Assembly (NCBI RefSeq): GCF_002723455.1
Contig: NZ_PDUS01000001.1
Span: 157,477 to 221,476 of the forward strand
Length of the DNA stretch: 64,000 nt
Direction: 5' to 3'
From: Pseudoalteromonas sp. 3D05
GTDB lineage: Bacteria > Pseudomonadota > Gammaproteobacteria > Enterobacterales > Alteromonadaceae
Shown here: positions 1 to 10,883 of the stretch, in pieces
Position numbering within the stretch: the first letter of the stretch is position 1
How the letters are laid out: each line of letters begins with the position of its first letter
Position numbers and translations under genes: made by a program
The notes under the pieces: generated by a model
Database searches by the model: none
Told to the model about the DNA's origin: nothing
The model's input: only the letters and a program-made list of their open reading frames with translations

Positions 1-178
1 AACATACAGATAAACATAAACTTTTTCATACTTTTTAAATCCCTTTAATGTGAACTAACAACGTTAGTCAAGTTTTGTGGAAAATACAACAATCGTTTTT
101 GGGAACACATTACCGAGCAGGTTTTTGTGGGTATTTTATTCTTTCATTAAATTGCCACATAGACCCTATTTAATAAAA

Positions 179-208
179 TTAGGCATTTTGCTATAAAACG
201 CGTATAAT
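179..208 (+). promoter_or_regulatory. candidate sigma70 promoter of ndk
   Basis: A perfect TATAAT lies at 203-208, about 50 bases before the ndk start. The best -35 match at 18-bp spacing is a weak TTAGGC at 179-184. The 259 bases before ndk are otherwise very AT-rich with no open frame. Assignment is by motif only. Confidence 0.45.
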
Positions 209-259
209 TCGCGCCCGTTAATATTCACACTTTTACTTAAAAATTATTGGAGCATAAAG

Positions 260-691
260 ATGGCTTTAGAGCGTACTTTCTCAATCGTAAAACCTGATGC
301 AGTAGCTAAAAACCACATTGGCGCTATCTACAACCGTTTCGAAACTGCTGGCCTTAAAATCGTTGCAGCTAAAATGGTTCACCTTTCACAAGAGAAAGCT
401 GAAGGTTTCTATGCTGAGCACAGCGAGCGTCCTTTCTTTGGTGCTTTAGTTTCTTTCATGACGTCTGGCCCAGTAATGGTTACCGTTCTTGAAGGCGAAA
501 ACGCTGTTCTTAAAAACCGCGAAATCATGGGTGCAACTAACCCAGCTGAAGCGCTAGCAGGTACTTTACGTGCAGACTACGCTGACAGCATCGACGAAAA
601 CGCTGTTCACGGTTCTGACGCTGTTGAATCTGCTGCTCGCGAAATCGCTTACTTCTTCGCAGATGAAGAGCTTTGCCCACGTACTCGTTAA
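260..691 (+). CDS. ndk: nucleoside diphosphate kinase
   Basis: Transfers the gamma-phosphate of ATP to NDPs through a phosphohistidine, balancing cytoplasmic NTP and dNTP pools. The 143-residue length is normal for bacterial Ndk. The N-terminus [12 protein letters not shown] and the active-site segment NAVHGSDA with the catalytic histidine are both present. TTGGAG precedes the ATG at good spacing. It stands as its own unit, with a promoter-like TATAAT upstream and a strong terminator directly downstream. Position beside rlmN is the usual gammaproteobacterial arrangement. Confidence 0.97.
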   Translation: MALERTFSIVKPDAVAKNHIGAIYNRFETAGLKIVAAKMVHLSQEKAEGFYAEHSERPFFGALVSFMTSGPVMVTVLEGENAVLKNREIMGATNPAEALAGTLRADYADSIDENAVHGSDAVESAAREIAYFFADEELCPRTR

Positions 692-712
692 TTCGAACGC
701 GCTGAGCAAAAC

Positions 713-737
713 AAAAAGGGCTTTCGGGCCCTTTTTT
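713..737 (+). terminator. Rho-independent terminator after ndk
   Basis: Stem AAAAAGGGC (713-721) pairs with GCCCTTTTT (728-736) around a 6-base loop and runs into a T tract. It lies 22 bases after the ndk stop. Confidence 0.9.
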
Positions 738-847
738 AGTGATTAGCTAAGCAATGAAAGATGTTTAGCTAATGACTAAACTGGTCGAATTGTGTACAAT
801 TCACCCCCGTAAATTTTATCACCACCGTCACTGATTGAGGTTGTTTC

Positions 848-1978
848 ATGACCGAGCAAAAAAAGATTAACTTATTAGATTTAAACCGAGATGCAATGCG
901 TGAGCTATTTGTGTCATTCGGTGAAAAGCCGTTTCGTGGCGATCAGGTGATGAAATGGATTTATCATTTTGGCGTTGATAACTTTGACGACATGAGCAAC
1001 GTAAATAAAAAGCTTAAAGAAAAGCTAAAAAACGAATGTGAAATCGTCGCGCCAGAAATCTCTGTTCGTCAGCAAGCAAGCGACGGCACCATCAAGTACG
1101 CTTTAGTACTTGAAGGTGGTCAAGAGGTTGAAGCCGTATGGATCCCAGAAAAAGAGCGTGCAACGCTGTGTGTATCATCACAAGTTGGCTGCGCCCTTGA
1201 ATGTACTTTTTGTTCAACAGCTCAACAAGGCTTTAACCGTAACTTAAAAGTATCAGAAATTATTGGTCAAGTTTGGCGCGTAGCCAAAGATATCGGCCTT
1301 GATGGCAATAGCGAAAAGCGCCCTGTCACTAACGTGGTAATGATGGGTATGGGTGAGCCATTACTCAACGTTAAGAACGTAGTACCAGCAATGGAACTGA
1401 TGATGGACGATTGGGGCTTTGGGTTATCTAAACGCCGCGTAACATTAAGCACCTCAGGTGTAGTACCAGCGCTTGATTTACTAAAAGAAAAAATCGACGT
1501 TGCTTTAGCGATTTCATTGCATGCGCCAGATAACGCATTACGCGATGTGCTAGTGCCAATTAATAAAAAATACCCAATTGAAGAATTTTTAGCGGCATGT
1601 CGTCGTTATATTGATGGCTCTAAAGCTAACAAAGACGTCACTATTGAATACGTTATGCTCAATGGCGTGAACGACAGCACTGATCAAGCACACGCACTGG
1701 TTAAAACGCTTAAGGGCACACCGTCTAAAGTTAACTTAATTCCATTTAACCCGTTCCCAGGTAATGAATACACCCGTTCGAGCAACAGTCGTATAGACCG
1801 TTTTTCTAAGGTGTTACAAGCTGGCGGTATTACGTGTATTGTGCGCCGTACCCGAGGGGACGATATCGATGCAGCCTGCGGCCAGTTAGCGGGTGATGTG
1901 GTTGACCGTACCAAGCGTATGGCAAAAAAGAAAATGCGTGATGAAAATGCAATTTCGGTCAATATCCAACAAGCTTAA
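848..1978 (+). CDS. rlmN: dual-specificity 23S rRNA A2503 / tRNA A37 C2-methyltransferase RlmN
   Basis: Radical-SAM enzyme that methylates C2 of A2503 in 23S rRNA and of A37 in some tRNAs. The [4Fe-4S]-binding CxxxCxxC motif is CALECTFC (C115, C119, C122). A late cysteine in AACGQLAG (C344) matches the methyl-carrying cysteine of the family. Further family motifs include the GMGEPL segment and the LIPFNP stretch. Length 376 aa is normal. The start has GAGG upstream at about 9 bases. It leads the conserved run rlmN-pilW-rodZ-ispG-hisS-yfgM-bamB-der. Confidence 0.97.
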   Translation: MTEQKKINLLDLNRDAMRELFVSFGEKPFRGDQVMKWIYHFGVDNFDDMSNVNKKLKEKLKNECEIVAPEISVRQQASDGTIKYALVLEGGQEVEAVWIPEKERATLCVSSQVGCALECTFCSTAQQGFNRNLKVSEIIGQVWRVAKDIGLDGNSEKRPVTNVVMMGMGEPLLNVKNVVPAMELMMDDWGFGLSKRRVTLSTSGVVPALDLLKEKIDVALAISLHAPDNALRDVLVPINKKYPIEEFLAACRRYIDGSKANKDVTIEYVMLNGVNDSTDQAHALVKTLKGTPSKVNLIPFNPFPGNEYTRSSNSRIDRFSKVLQAGGITCIVRRTRGDDIDAACGQLAGDVVDRTKRMAKKKMRDENAISVNIQQA

Positions 1979-2089
1979 CTAATCTAATGACTGAAACACT
2001 TGTGTAATGCATTAAATTCAAAAAGTTGATGCAACACAAGTGCTTTTCGGTAATATAGGCTGATATGGATAATAATAAGAGATAAGGTA

Positions 2090-4024
2090 ATGCGATCTTT
2101 ACTTGCTTTAGCGGCCAGTGTCATTGCGCTTAGCGGCTGTGTGACTGAAAACAGTTACGAAGGCAATGATAAACCCGTTGTCGAAAACACCATCAATAAT
2201 ACTGGCGCAGCGCGCACACGTATTGCACTTGCATTAGAATACCTCAATACCGGCAACAGCTCTCAGGCCAAGTATAACTTAGAACGCGCAGCCTCATTTG
2301 CGCCTGACTTGCCCGAAGTACACTACTCGTTTGCTTATTACTATCAACAAGTCGGTGAAGACAGCCTAGCAGATGATGCCTATCAAAAAGCGCTAAAAAT
2401 TAATCCTAATGATCCAAATACTCGTAATAATTACGGGGTATTTTTATGTGGTATCAATGAATACGATCGCGCAACCGAACAATTTATTAAAGCCATTGAA
2501 ATCCCAAGTTATATCCGCGTCGCAGAAAGTTATGAAAACCTAGCGTTATGTGCAATTGAATTTAATGACTTTGAACAAGCTGAGAAGTACTTTCTTTCTG
2601 CAATCAAGCATAGCTCCATGCGCGCATCTTCAATTATTAGTTTGTCTGCACTGTATTACGCAAAAAGTGATTTACATAAAGCACAAGAGTTACTCACTCG
2701 GTATGAAAAATCAGGTCAGGTCTCGCCACGCTCGTTACTTTTGGATTATTTAATTGATCAACGTATGGGCCATATTGAAAAAGCCCAGACCACCGCTGCA
2801 ACCATATTACAAACGTACCCGGTGTCGAACGAAGCCGTTTTAATTCGCGAACAACGCTTAAAGCAAAGTGAATTTGAAATTCTACGATTTAAATATCGCC
2901 AAGCAAAACTCGATGAATTTAAGTCTGAAAATTCATCTGTTATGGTGAACGCAAACCCGAAAATGCGTATCGTAAAAAAGAAAAAGGTACCTCAATTTGC
3001 AGCAGCAAAAGTAGAGCTGGCCACTAATTCGATAAAAACAACGCAAAATGACTCATCTACTCGAACAGCACAAGACGTCACCGCTTCAGTTACCAAAACA
3101 CAAGTAAATAATGAAGAACCACAAAAACCGCAAACAAGCGAAGCAACGCTGATCCCTGCAAGTATTCATATCGATGACACGCCAATTGATACTAATGCAG
3201 TAATGGGTGCATTAACCACTGTAGCCACCACTGCCCCCTTGGCTACTCAAGCAAGCGAGCCTGTTCTTGCAAAAACAAACTCCAATGCACAAGCCGTTTT
3301 GTCAGCACTATCGGTAGTAGATTCAAATAATGAGAATCAAGTGTCAACTCCCGTCTCTGATGGCTTTTTTACGTCAAAGGTCGAAAATTTGGGAGTGTCT
3401 ACTGCAAAACCTAGTGTATCTAAGCCTAAGCCCAGCAAAAATGAGCCAAAGGATGGGGTTAAAATTGTGTCATTTGGCGCACCAAAAACCGAGCAAATGC
3501 TCAGTGCGCAAACAAATGTCAATGCAACACAACCGAGTAAAAGTGATTCTCAATCAGCAGGTGAGCAAGTTGAGTTTTATCAACCCGTAAAAAATGCAGC
3601 GGTTTTTGCAACGCAAAGTACCCGTACTAACCGTCAAGCAACGGTGCAATTTAATAATATTGACACGATTGACGAAGCACCACTGTTGAATTCACGACTA
3701 TCTCCTCCTGCTATTCCGTTTCATATTTTACAGGCTGGTGAAAACCTATTTAGCATTTCAGTACGATACAATGTTAGACTACAAAAATTACTCCAATGGA
3801 ATGGGTTAAGAGAATCTGATCGACTGGTCAATGGAACTAAAATTTACCTTAATGACCCCAATATATTTTATAAAATAAACGCAGGCGATACTTTGTATAG
3901 TATTGCCACAGAGCGTCGCTTGTTAATTGATCAGTTAATGCGATGGAATAAATTAAGCCCAGATATTGCTCTCAAACCTGGACATAGACTCTTACTAGTG
4001 GATCCCGAATCATACGCATTATGA
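2090..4024 (+). CDS. PilW/PilF-like TPR lipoprotein with C-terminal tandem LysM domains
   Basis: In the position normally held by pilW/pilF, the lipoprotein that helps assemble the type IV pilus secretin. A lipoprotein signal ends in the lipobox LSGC (Cys17). TPR repeats fill roughly residues 40-270 (for example YQKALKINPNDPNTRNNYGVFL in part). Then comes a long low-complexity Ser/Thr/Pro/Gln linker, about 290-540. Two LysM modules end the protein at about 544-588 (begins FHILQAGENLFSIS) and 594-638 (begins YKINAGDTLYSIA). At 644 aa it is far longer than classical PilW (about 250 aa); the LysM tail suggests peptidoglycan attachment. The stop overlaps the rodZ start (ATGA). Identity as the pilotin-type protein is strong; a role for the LysM tail is inference. 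Confidence 0.85.
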   Translation: MRSLLALAASVIALSGCVTENSYEGNDKPVVENTINNTGAARTRIALALEYLNTGNSSQAKYNLERAASFAPDLPEVHYSFAYYYQQVGEDSLADDAYQKALKINPNDPNTRNNYGVFLCGINEYDRATEQFIKAIEIPSYIRVAESYENLALCAIEFNDFEQAEKYFLSAIKHSSMRASSIISLSALYYAKSDLHKAQELLTRYEKSGQVSPRSLLLDYLIDQRMGHIEKAQTTAATILQTYPVSNEAVLIREQRLKQSEFEILRFKYRQAKLDEFKSENSSVMVNANPKMRIVKKKKVPQFAAAKVELATNSIKTTQNDSSTRTAQDVTASVTKTQVNNEEPQKPQTSEATLIPASIHIDDTPIDTNAVMGALTTVATTAPLATQASEPVLAKTNSNAQAVLSALSVVDSNNENQVSTPVSDGFFTSKVENLGVSTAKPSVSKPKPSKNEPKDGVKIVSFGAPKTEQMLSAQTNVNATQPSKSDSQSAGEQVEFYQPVKNAAVFATQSTRTNRQATVQFNNIDTIDEAPLLNSRLSPPAIPFHILQAGENLFSISVRYNVRLQKLLQWNGLRESDRLVNGTKIYLNDPNIFYKINAGDTLYSIATERRLLIDQLMRWNKLSPDIALKPGHRLLLVDPESYAL

Positions 4025-4860
4025 ATGATGAAAATACAGAATCAACTCAACCAAGCTTAGGCCAAACATTAAAAACAGGCCGTGAAGCGGCAGGTGTTAG
4101 CCTTGAACAATTAGCTGAAAAATTAAAGCTATCGGTGTTGCAGTTGCAGCATTTAGAAAATGACGAACACCACTTACTCGGCCCTGCAACTTTTGTAAAA
4201 GGGTATGCTAAATGTTATTGCCGCGAGTTTAATTTAGACAGCGCAGCCGTAATGGCATTATTTCCTGAAAGTCAGGAAACCGTAAAAAAATCGAATATGC
4301 AGAGCTTCTCAAAGCGTACCGAAAAAGAAGCGCATGACAGTCGGCTAATGCTTGTTAGTTACATTATTTTAGCAATAGCTATTGGCTCATCAGCATTGTG
4401 GTGGTGGCAAAATTCAACCCCATTAAATCAACAAACTGTCACCAAGCCGTTGGTTGATTTGAACGTAAACGACACAGTGCAATCGCAACCTCAACCAATT
4501 AGCACTGATGACGCAGAACCAATTCAACCTGAGTTTGAAAACAACACACCTGAACAGCCAGTGCAAATGCGTGAAGAGCCAGTTTCTGAGCCAGCACAAC
4601 AAGAACAAAATGGTTTAAGCACGGTTGTAATGTTGTTTAACGAAGATAGCTGGGTAGAAATACACGACGGTGAAGGCGAAAAAGTCGCTTTTGGCGTAAA
4701 AAAAGCAGGCTATGAAATGACCCTAACTGGCACGCCTCCTTTTTCAGTGGTATTAGGAAAACACCAAGTAGTTGAAATTACACTCAATGGTGAAGCCATC
4801 GATATTTCGAATTTTCCTAAGAATCGTTTAGCCAAATTTAATTTACCATTAGCAGAGTAG
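4021..4860 (+). CDS. rodZ: cytoskeletal protein RodZ
   Basis: Links MreB to the cell-wall elongation machinery at the inner membrane. Domains in order: N-terminal Cro/CI-type HTH (about 10-75, beginning [19 protein letters not shown]), a Lys/Arg-rich juxtamembrane segment, one transmembrane helix (about 109-129, rich in Ile/Leu ending WWW), a Gln/Pro-rich periplasmic linker and a C-terminal DUF4115-type beta domain (about 205-279, with [12 protein letters not shown]). The ATG overlaps the previous stop by four bases, so translation is probably coupled. 279 aa is within family range. Confidence 0.93.
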   Translation: MNDENTESTQPSLGQTLKTGREAAGVSLEQLAEKLKLSVLQLQHLENDEHHLLGPATFVKGYAKCYCREFNLDSAAVMALFPESQETVKKSNMQSFSKRTEKEAHDSRLMLVSYIILAIAIGSSALWWWQNSTPLNQQTVTKPLVDLNVNDTVQSQPQPISTDDAEPIQPEFENNTPEQPVQMREEPVSEPAQQEQNGLSTVVMLFNEDSWVEIHDGEGEKVAFGVKKAGYEMTLTGTPPFSVVLGKHQVVEITLNGEAIDISNFPKNRLAKFNLPLAE

Positions 4861-4865
4861 TCGCT

Positions 4866-5984
4866 ATGTTTTCAGAATCTCCAATCAAACGCAGAAAATC
4901 AACCCGTATCAATGTCGGAAATGTCCCTATTGGTGATGGCGCACCTATTGCTGTGCAATCTATGACCAACACAGATACCATGGATATTGATGCCACTGTA
5001 GCTCAAATTCAGGCTATACAAGATGCGGGAGCCGATATTGTCCGTGTATCCGTGCCAACCATGGCTGCCGCTGAAGCATTTAAAAGCATCAAAGAGCAGG
5101 TGACGATTCCACTTGTGACCGATATTCATTTCGATTACCGCATCGCTTTAAAAGTGGCGCAGTATGGTGCTGATTGTTTACGTATAAACCCAGGTAATAT
5201 CGGCAGTGAAGAACGTATTCGCGCTGTGGTTGATTCTGCGCGTGAACACAACATTCCGATTCGTATTGGTGTAAATGGCGGTTCTCTTGAGCGTGACTTG
5301 CAAGAGAAATACGGCGAACCAACGCCAGAAGCATTACTTGAATCAGCCATGCGCCATGTAGAGATTTTACAACGTTTGGACTTTGATCAATTCAAAATCT
5401 CAGTAAAAGCATCTGATGTATTTTTAGCCGTTGGCGCATATCGCCTGCTTGCTAAAGAAATCGACCAACCATTACATTTAGGTATTACTGAAGCCGGCGG
5501 CATGCGCTCAGGCTCAGTAAAATCGGCTGTTGGTTTGGGTATGTTACTCGCTGAGGGTATTGGTGACACATTGCGCGTATCACTAGCCGCAGATCCTGTT
5601 CAAGAGATTAAAGTCGGTTTTGATATTTTAAAATCATTACGCATCCGCTCTCGTGGTATTAACTTTATTGCTTGCCCTAGCTGTTCTCGCCAAGAGTTTG
5701 ATGTTGTAAGCACCATGAACCAACTCGAAGAGCGCCTTGAAGATATCATTGAGCCGGTCTCTGTGTCGGTGATTGGTTGTGTTGTTAACGGCCCAGGTGA
5801 AGCACTCGTTAGCGATATTGGTTTAGCTGGTGCAAATCGTCGCTCTGGTTTATATATCAATGGCGAACGTCAAAAAGCACGTATCGACAATAATAATATT
5901 GTTGAGGAACTTGAAGGCTATGTTCGCGATTTTATCGCTAAAAAAGAACAGCAAGCCCCTATCGACGTTAAAATCGTCGAATAA
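4866..5984 (+). CDS. ispG: 4-hydroxy-3-methylbut-2-enyl-diphosphate synthase (flavodoxin)
   Basis: Converts MEcPP to HMBPP in the non-mevalonate isoprenoid pathway, using a [4Fe-4S] cluster. Cluster ligands are visible at C270 and C273 ([11 protein letters not shown]), C305 and E312 ([10 protein letters not shown]), the same numbers as in E. coli IspG. The TIM-barrel start [11 protein letters not shown] is typical. 372 aa is the normal length. It starts 5 bases after rodZ, so it is co-transcribed with it. Confidence 0.97.
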   Translation: MFSESPIKRRKSTRINVGNVPIGDGAPIAVQSMTNTDTMDIDATVAQIQAIQDAGADIVRVSVPTMAAAEAFKSIKEQVTIPLVTDIHFDYRIALKVAQYGADCLRINPGNIGSEERIRAVVDSAREHNIPIRIGVNGGSLERDLQEKYGEPTPEALLESAMRHVEILQRLDFDQFKISVKASDVFLAVGAYRLLAKEIDQPLHLGITEAGGMRSGSVKSAVGLGMLLAEGIGDTLRVSLAADPVQEIKVGFDILKSLRIRSRGINFIACPSCSRQEFDVVSTMNQLEERLEDIIEPVSVSVIGCVVNGPGEALVSDIGLAGANRRSGLYINGERQKARIDNNNIVEELEGYVRDFIAKKEQQAPIDVKIVE

Positions 5985-5996
5985 AATTAATATAGT

Positions 5997-6018
5997 CGGC
6001 AAACTGGGTGGTTTGCCG
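5997..6018 (+). other. stem-loop in the ispG-hisS gap
   Basis: CGGCAAAC (5997-6004) pairs perfectly with GTTTGCCG (6011-6018) around a TGGGTG loop. No T tract follows, so it is not a typical terminator; it may attenuate or protect the transcript end. A TATAAT sits just downstream at 6033-6038 and could drive hisS. Confidence 0.45.
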
Positions 6019-6105
6019 CACGCATGCCAGCTATAATAGCGGGTCAATTTTTAGCATTTTTGTTGTCGCACCCCTGTGCGCAAATACAGTTTTTAGGATT
6101 TATCA

Positions 6106-7386
6106 GTGGCAAAACAAATTCAGGCAATACGTGGAATGAACGATTGTCTGCCGGGCGACACCCAAGTTTGGCAGAAAGTAGAAAACATTTTACGCGAGAC
6201 GGTCGCATCGTTCGGTTATCAAGAAATTCGTTTTCCAATTGTAGAATCAACCGATCTTTTCAAACGCTCTATTGGTGAAGTAACCGATATCGTAGAAAAA
6301 GAAATGTACACTTTTGCAGATAACAATGGCGATAGCTTAACTCTTCGCCCAGAAGGTACTGCAGTTTGTGTACGTGCTGGTAACCAAAACGGATTACTGT
6401 ATAACCAAGAGCAGCGCTTATGGTATATGGGTCCAATGTTTAGACATGAGCGTCCTCAAAAAGGCCGTTATCGTCAATTTCACCAATTTGGTCTAGAAAC
6501 ATTCGGTATTGCAACACCCGATATCGACGCAGAAGTTATCTTGCTTACTGCACAACTATGGAAACAATTTGGTATCAGTGACCATGTTCGCTTAGAACTT
6601 AACTCACTGGGTTCAAATGAAGCCCGAGCACAATACCGTGATGCGCTAATTAGCTATTTAGAACAACATGTTGACGTACTAGATGAAGATTCTAAGCGTC
6701 GTATGCACTCAAACCCATTGCGAGTGTTAGACAGCAAAAACCCTGATGTTCAAGCCATCTTAGTCGATGCACCAAAACTGTCAGAACATTTAGATGCTGA
6801 ATCAAAAGAACATTTTGCAAGTTTATGTGAACGTTTAGACGCTGCAGGCGTCATATACACGGTAAATGAACGACTCGTTCGTGGTTTAGATTACTACAAC
6901 CGAACTGTATTTGAGTGGGTCACTGACAGCCTAGGCGCACAAGGCACTGTTTGTGCTGGCGGCCGTTATGATGGGTTAGTTGAGCAACTAGGTGGTAAAG
7001 CATCACCTGCCGTTGGATTTGCCATGGGCCTTGAGCGATTGGTATTACTGTTACAAGCATTAGAATGTGTAGGTGACATACGCCGCAACGCTGATGTATA
7101 TTTGGCAGCAATGGGTGATAAGGCTAGTATCCAAGCCCCACTAATCGCAGCTCAACTACGTGCTGATGTGCCAGGACTTAGAGTCATGGTTCACGCTGGC
7201 GGTGGTAACTTTAAAAAGCAGCTTAAACGCGCAGATAAAAGTGATGCAGTTGTGGCACTAATTATCGGTGAAGACGAATTAGAACAAGGCGTAGTGACTG
7301 TTAAATATTTACGTGAACGTAAAGAACAAGTCACCTTAGAATTAGAACAAGTTAAAACGCTTTTAGCTGAGCTAGTACAAAGCTAA
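6106..7386 (+). CDS. hisS: histidine-tRNA ligase
   Basis: Class II aminoacyl-tRNA synthetase that charges tRNA-His. Motif 2 region [20 protein letters not shown], the histidine-binding GLDYY and CAGGRYDGL segments, and motif 3 ([12 protein letters not shown]) are intact, followed by a C-terminal anticodon-binding domain. 426 aa is normal. The start is GTG, preceded by AGGA about 8 bases upstream; the reading [16 protein letters not shown] matches the family N-terminus. Confidence 0.97.
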   Translation: MAKQIQAIRGMNDCLPGDTQVWQKVENILRETVASFGYQEIRFPIVESTDLFKRSIGEVTDIVEKEMYTFADNNGDSLTLRPEGTAVCVRAGNQNGLLYNQEQRLWYMGPMFRHERPQKGRYRQFHQFGLETFGIATPDIDAEVILLTAQLWKQFGISDHVRLELNSLGSNEARAQYRDALISYLEQHVDVLDEDSKRRMHSNPLRVLDSKNPDVQAILVDAPKLSEHLDAESKEHFASLCERLDAAGVIYTVNERLVRGLDYYNRTVFEWVTDSLGAQGTVCAGGRYDGLVEQLGGKASPAVGFAMGLERLVLLLQALECVGDIRRNADVYLAAMGDKASIQAPLIAAQLRADVPGLRVMVHAGGGNFKKQLKRADKSDAVVALIIGEDELEQGVVTVKYLRERKEQVTLELEQVKTLLAELVQS

Positions 7387-7402
7387 AACATTAGAGGTAA
7401 TA

Positions 7403-8023
7403 ATGGATATTTATTCAACAGAAGAACAACAAGCAGAAGCAATTAAACGATTTTTCCGCGAAAATGGCGTATCACTCGCGCTAGGTATTGTTATCGGTTT
7501 AGGCGGTTTATACGGCTGGAAAGCATATAACCAGCACCAAATTACAACAGCAGAAAGTGCATCGGATGCTTACACTACATTAGTAGAAAGTGGTGAAGTA
7601 TTAGGCGCAGCCGATACATTTATTGCTGAAAATAAAGACTCTAATTACAGCGTACTTGCGTCATTTGTTGCAGCAAAAGAAGCGGTAGAAAAAGGTCAAC
7701 TTGACGTAGCAAGTGAGAAATTAACTTGGGTTATGTCAAATGTTGATAACGCTGACTTAAAAGCAACAGCAATTACGCGTTTAGCGCGTGTACAAGTTGC
7801 TCAAAAACAATACGATGATGCATTAGCTACATTAGACAAAACACAAAATGACGCATACAAAGCGGCTGTTGCTGAAATTAAAGGCGACATTTATTTAGCA
7901 CAAGGTAACGCTGAGCAAGCACGCGTTGCTTATCAAACAGCGGCTGATGCAGGTGGCCTTGAAAACAACCCATTATTGCAAATCAAACTTGATGACTTAG
8001 CAGTAACTAGCCCAGCGGCATAA
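7403..8023 (+). CDS. yfgM: YfgM-like ancillary SecYEG translocon subunit
   Basis: Single-pass inner-membrane protein with a periplasmic TPR domain. In E. coli, YfgM sits at the SecYEG translocon with PpiD and passes substrates to periplasmic chaperones. Here the N-terminus IYSTEEQQAEAIKRFFREN is followed by one hydrophobic helix (about 22-40, GIVIGLGGLYGW) and TPR-like repeats to the end. 206 aa is normal. It follows hisS by 16 bases and precedes bamB by 9, so the three are co-transcribed. Confidence 0.93.
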   Translation: MDIYSTEEQQAEAIKRFFRENGVSLALGIVIGLGGLYGWKAYNQHQITTAESASDAYTTLVESGEVLGAADTFIAENKDSNYSVLASFVAAKEAVEKGQLDVASEKLTWVMSNVDNADLKATAITRLARVQVAQKQYDDALATLDKTQNDAYKAAVAEIKGDIYLAQGNAEQARVAYQTAADAGGLENNPLLQIKLDDLAVTSPAA

Positions 8024-8032
8024 GGGGTTACC

Positions 8033-9211
8033 ATGAAAAAGTTAACAGCGGCAAGTATTGCTTTATGTATGGCGACTCTGGTTGGTTGCTCATCAAGTGA
8101 TGACGAAGAAGAACTAGTATTGCCTGAAATCGTTAATCAGTTTGAAACGAACGTTGTATGGCAAGAAAGCATTGGTGATGGGGTAGAACATTACTTTTCA
8201 CGCTTAACACCAGCTATTTATAAAGATCACGTTTTTGTAGCCAGTCGTGATGGTGATATAGAAGCACTATCAGTTGAAACTGGCGATACGCTCTGGGAAA
8301 CGGACGTACGTGAGAATTCTACATTTTGGCCATGGGAAAGTGATATCAGTGCCAAGTTATCTGGTGGTATACTACAAGCCTACGGTAAATTATTTGTTGG
8401 CTCAGAGCATGGGTTTTTAATTGCCCTTGATCGTGAAACCGGTGAAGTAGTATGGCGTAAAAACGTACCTGGTGAAGTACTTGCTTCTCCTGCTGCCGGT
8501 GATGGATTAATTTTTGTTAATTTAGGTTCGGGCAAACTACTTGCGCTTCATCCAGATACCGGTGAAGAGCGTTGGAGTCACGAGCAAGAAGTACCCCCAT
8601 TGACACTTCGCGGTCAAAGCTCACCGACTGTGGCTAATGGCGGTGTTCTGGTTGGGCTTGAAACTGGAAAGCTAAGCGTACTTATTTCTGAAAGTGGTTA
8701 TTCTGCATGGAGTGCTGAAATAGCAACGCCTAAAGGTGCATCTGAGTTTGAACGTCTTGTTGATGTTGACACTCGCCCACTTATTAGCGGCCCGTATGCC
8801 TATGCTATCGCCTATAATGGTAACTTAGCAGCGGTTGATATTCGCTCTGGTAATGTTGTGTGGAAGCGTGAATACAGCAGCTACCGTGAAATAGCGATGG
8901 ACGCTTTGACTATCTACGTTGTTGATAGCGATGGTGTTGTATACGCATTAGATAAAACCTCTGGCATTGAACGCTGGAGTCAACCAGCTCTTCGTGGTTG
9001 GTATTTGACAGGGCCTGCGGTAGCAGGGAATTATTTAGCATTAGGTGACCAAGAAGGTAACTTACACTGGCTAAATAAAGAATCAGGCGAGCTTGTATCG
9101 CGCGAAGACTTCGACAGTTCAGGCTTTTTTGTTGAGCCAATTGTTGCAGACGATAAACTGATTTTATACACCCGAGATGGTGAAGTTAGTGCGGTAACCA
9201 TACCTAACTAA
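8033..9211 (+). CDS. bamB: outer membrane assembly lipoprotein BamB
   Basis: Beta-propeller lipoprotein of the BAM complex that inserts outer-membrane beta-barrel proteins. The lipobox LVGC gives Cys19 as lipidation site, with CSSSDDEE following. Repeated PQQ/WD-like blades are visible (LSVETGDTLWETDV, LDRETGEVVWRKNV, LHPDTGEERWSHE, IRSGNVVWKREY). 392 aa is normal. GGGG TTACC lies just before the ATG. The operon ends with a strong terminator. Confidence 0.96.
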   Translation: MKKLTAASIALCMATLVGCSSSDDEEELVLPEIVNQFETNVVWQESIGDGVEHYFSRLTPAIYKDHVFVASRDGDIEALSVETGDTLWETDVRENSTFWPWESDISAKLSGGILQAYGKLFVGSEHGFLIALDRETGEVVWRKNVPGEVLASPAAGDGLIFVNLGSGKLLALHPDTGEERWSHEQEVPPLTLRGQSSPTVANGGVLVGLETGKLSVLISESGYSAWSAEIATPKGASEFERLVDVDTRPLISGPYAYAIAYNGNLAAVDIRSGNVVWKREYSSYREIAMDALTIYVVDSDGVVYALDKTSGIERWSQPALRGWYLTGPAVAGNYLALGDQEGNLHWLNKESGELVSREDFDSSGFFVEPIVADDKLILYTRDGEVSAVTIPN

Positions 9212-9236
9212 CACACTAATCTACATGTATTTTTAT

Positions 9237-9262
9237 AAGGCTTCGCACTGCGAAGCCTTTTG
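9237..9262 (+). terminator. Rho-independent terminator after bamB
   Basis: Stem AAGGCTTCGC (9237-9246) pairs with GCGAAGCCTT (9250-9259) and is followed by T residues. It separates bamB from der, which starts 22 bases later. Confidence 0.85.
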
Positions 9263-9284
9263 TTGTTTTTTAAAGAGGTAGTTT

Positions 9285-10748
9285 ATGCTTCCCGTGATCG
9301 CTCTAGTTGGGCGACCCAATGTGGGCAAATCCACATTATTTAACCGTTTAACACGTACTCGTGATGCACTCGTTGCCGATTTTCCAGGCTTAACACGAGA
9401 TAGAAAATATGGCCAAGCTAACTATGATGGCTATGAATTTATCGTGGTAGACACGGGCGGTATTGATGGTTCTGAAGAAGGCATTGAAATCGAAATGGCC
9501 GATCAGTCGCTACTAGCGATTGAAGAAGCTGATATCGTATTGTTCTTGGTTGATGCCCGTGTGGGTATGACAGTTGCCGATCAAGCCATTGCAAATCACT
9601 TGCGCAAGCAAGAGAAGAAAAGCTTTGTTGTTGCCAATAAAACCGATGGTATTGATGCTGATTCAAATTGTGCAGAGTTTTACCAATTATCGTTAGGTGA
9701 AGTACACCATATTGCAGCAGCGCATGGCCGTGGTATTACATTACTGCTAGAACACACGTTACAGCCTGTGATCGCTCAGCTCAGTGCAGAGAACGATGAT
9801 GGTGAAGACAGCGATGACGAACTCATTGACTTATACTCAGAAGAAGACGGTGAAGCAGAACAACAAGCGTTTGCTGACAAACCAGTTAAATTAGCTATCA
9901 TTGGTCGTCCTAATGTAGGTAAGTCAACACTAACAAACCGCATACTCGGTGAAGAACGTGTTATTGTTTACGATATGCCAGGCACAACGCGTGACTCGGT
10001 TTATATCCCAATGACACGAAATGACAAAGAGTACATATTAATTGATACGGCAGGCGTACGTAAACGTAAAAAAGTAAGCGATGTCGTTGAAAAGTTCTCT
10101 GTGATCAAAACACTCCAAGCGATTGAAGATTCTAACGTAGTACTTGTGGTTGTTGATGCACGCGAAGGTATTTCGGATCAAGACTTAAGCTTACTTGGTT
10201 TTGCATTGAACTCTGGTCGTTCACTGGTGATAGCCGTAAATAAATGGGATGGTCTAGACACCTACGTAAAAGATCGCATCAAATCAGAGCTTGATCGTCG
10301 TTTAGGCTTTATTGATTTTGCACGTATTCATTTTATCTCAGCGTTACATGGTACGGGTGTTGGTCATTTATTTGAATCAATTGATGAAGCGTACGAGTCA
10401 GCGACTAAGCGTATCAGTACTGCCATGCTACGCCGTATCATGGATATGGCACAAGCAGACCACCAGCCGCCACTTGTTCGTGGCCGTCGTGTTAAGCTTA
10501 AATATGCCCACGCCGGTGGTTATAATCCACCACGTATCGTTATTCACGGTAACCAAGTTCACGATTTACCTGATAGCTATAAACGCTACTTGATGAACTA
10601 CTACCGTAAAGCGTTAAAAATTATGGGCACGCCAATCAAAATTGAATTTAGAGAAGGCGACAACCCATTTGCTGGGCGTACAAACAAAGTAACGCTTTCG
10701 CAAAAACGTAAGATCCGCGCGTTTAGTAAAGAAAATCGTAACAAATAG
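9285..10748 (+). CDS. der: ribosome biogenesis GTPase Der (EngA)
   Basis: Tandem-GTPase needed for 50S subunit maturation. The first G domain shows GRPNVGKST near residue 9, the DFPGLTRD switch and NKTD. The acidic linker (about 170-205) is rich in Asp/Glu. The second G domain repeats [17 protein letters not shown] and NKWD. A C-terminal KH-like domain ends in a basic tail. 487 aa is normal. GAGG precedes the ATG. Confidence 0.97.
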   Translation: MLPVIALVGRPNVGKSTLFNRLTRTRDALVADFPGLTRDRKYGQANYDGYEFIVVDTGGIDGSEEGIEIEMADQSLLAIEEADIVLFLVDARVGMTVADQAIANHLRKQEKKSFVVANKTDGIDADSNCAEFYQLSLGEVHHIAAAHGRGITLLLEHTLQPVIAQLSAENDDGEDSDDELIDLYSEEDGEAEQQAFADKPVKLAIIGRPNVGKSTLTNRILGEERVIVYDMPGTTRDSVYIPMTRNDKEYILIDTAGVRKRKKVSDVVEKFSVIKTLQAIEDSNVVLVVVDAREGISDQDLSLLGFALNSGRSLVIAVNKWDGLDTYVKDRIKSELDRRLGFIDFARIHFISALHGTGVGHLFESIDEAYESATKRISTAMLRRIMDMAQADHQPPLVRGRRVKLKYAHAGGYNPPRIVIHGNQVHDLPDSYKRYLMNYYRKALKIMGTPIKIEFREGDNPFAGRTNKVTLSQKRKIRAFSKENRNK

Positions 10749-10770
10749 TAGCGCTTTTCATACGCAATTT

Positions 10771-10805
10771 AAAAACCTTACTGAGTAAACTCGTAAGGTT
10801 TTTTT
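10771..10805 (+). terminator. Rho-independent terminator after der
   Basis: AAAAACCTTAC and GTAAGGTTTTT pair across an 11-base loop with a long T tract. It closes the housekeeping block. Confidence 0.88.
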
Positions 10806-10883
10806 ATGATTAAAATTAATAGTTTAGTATTTTAATTTTCGCAAATACGCTAAAACTGTGCTTTATTTATATTTAGAAGATAA

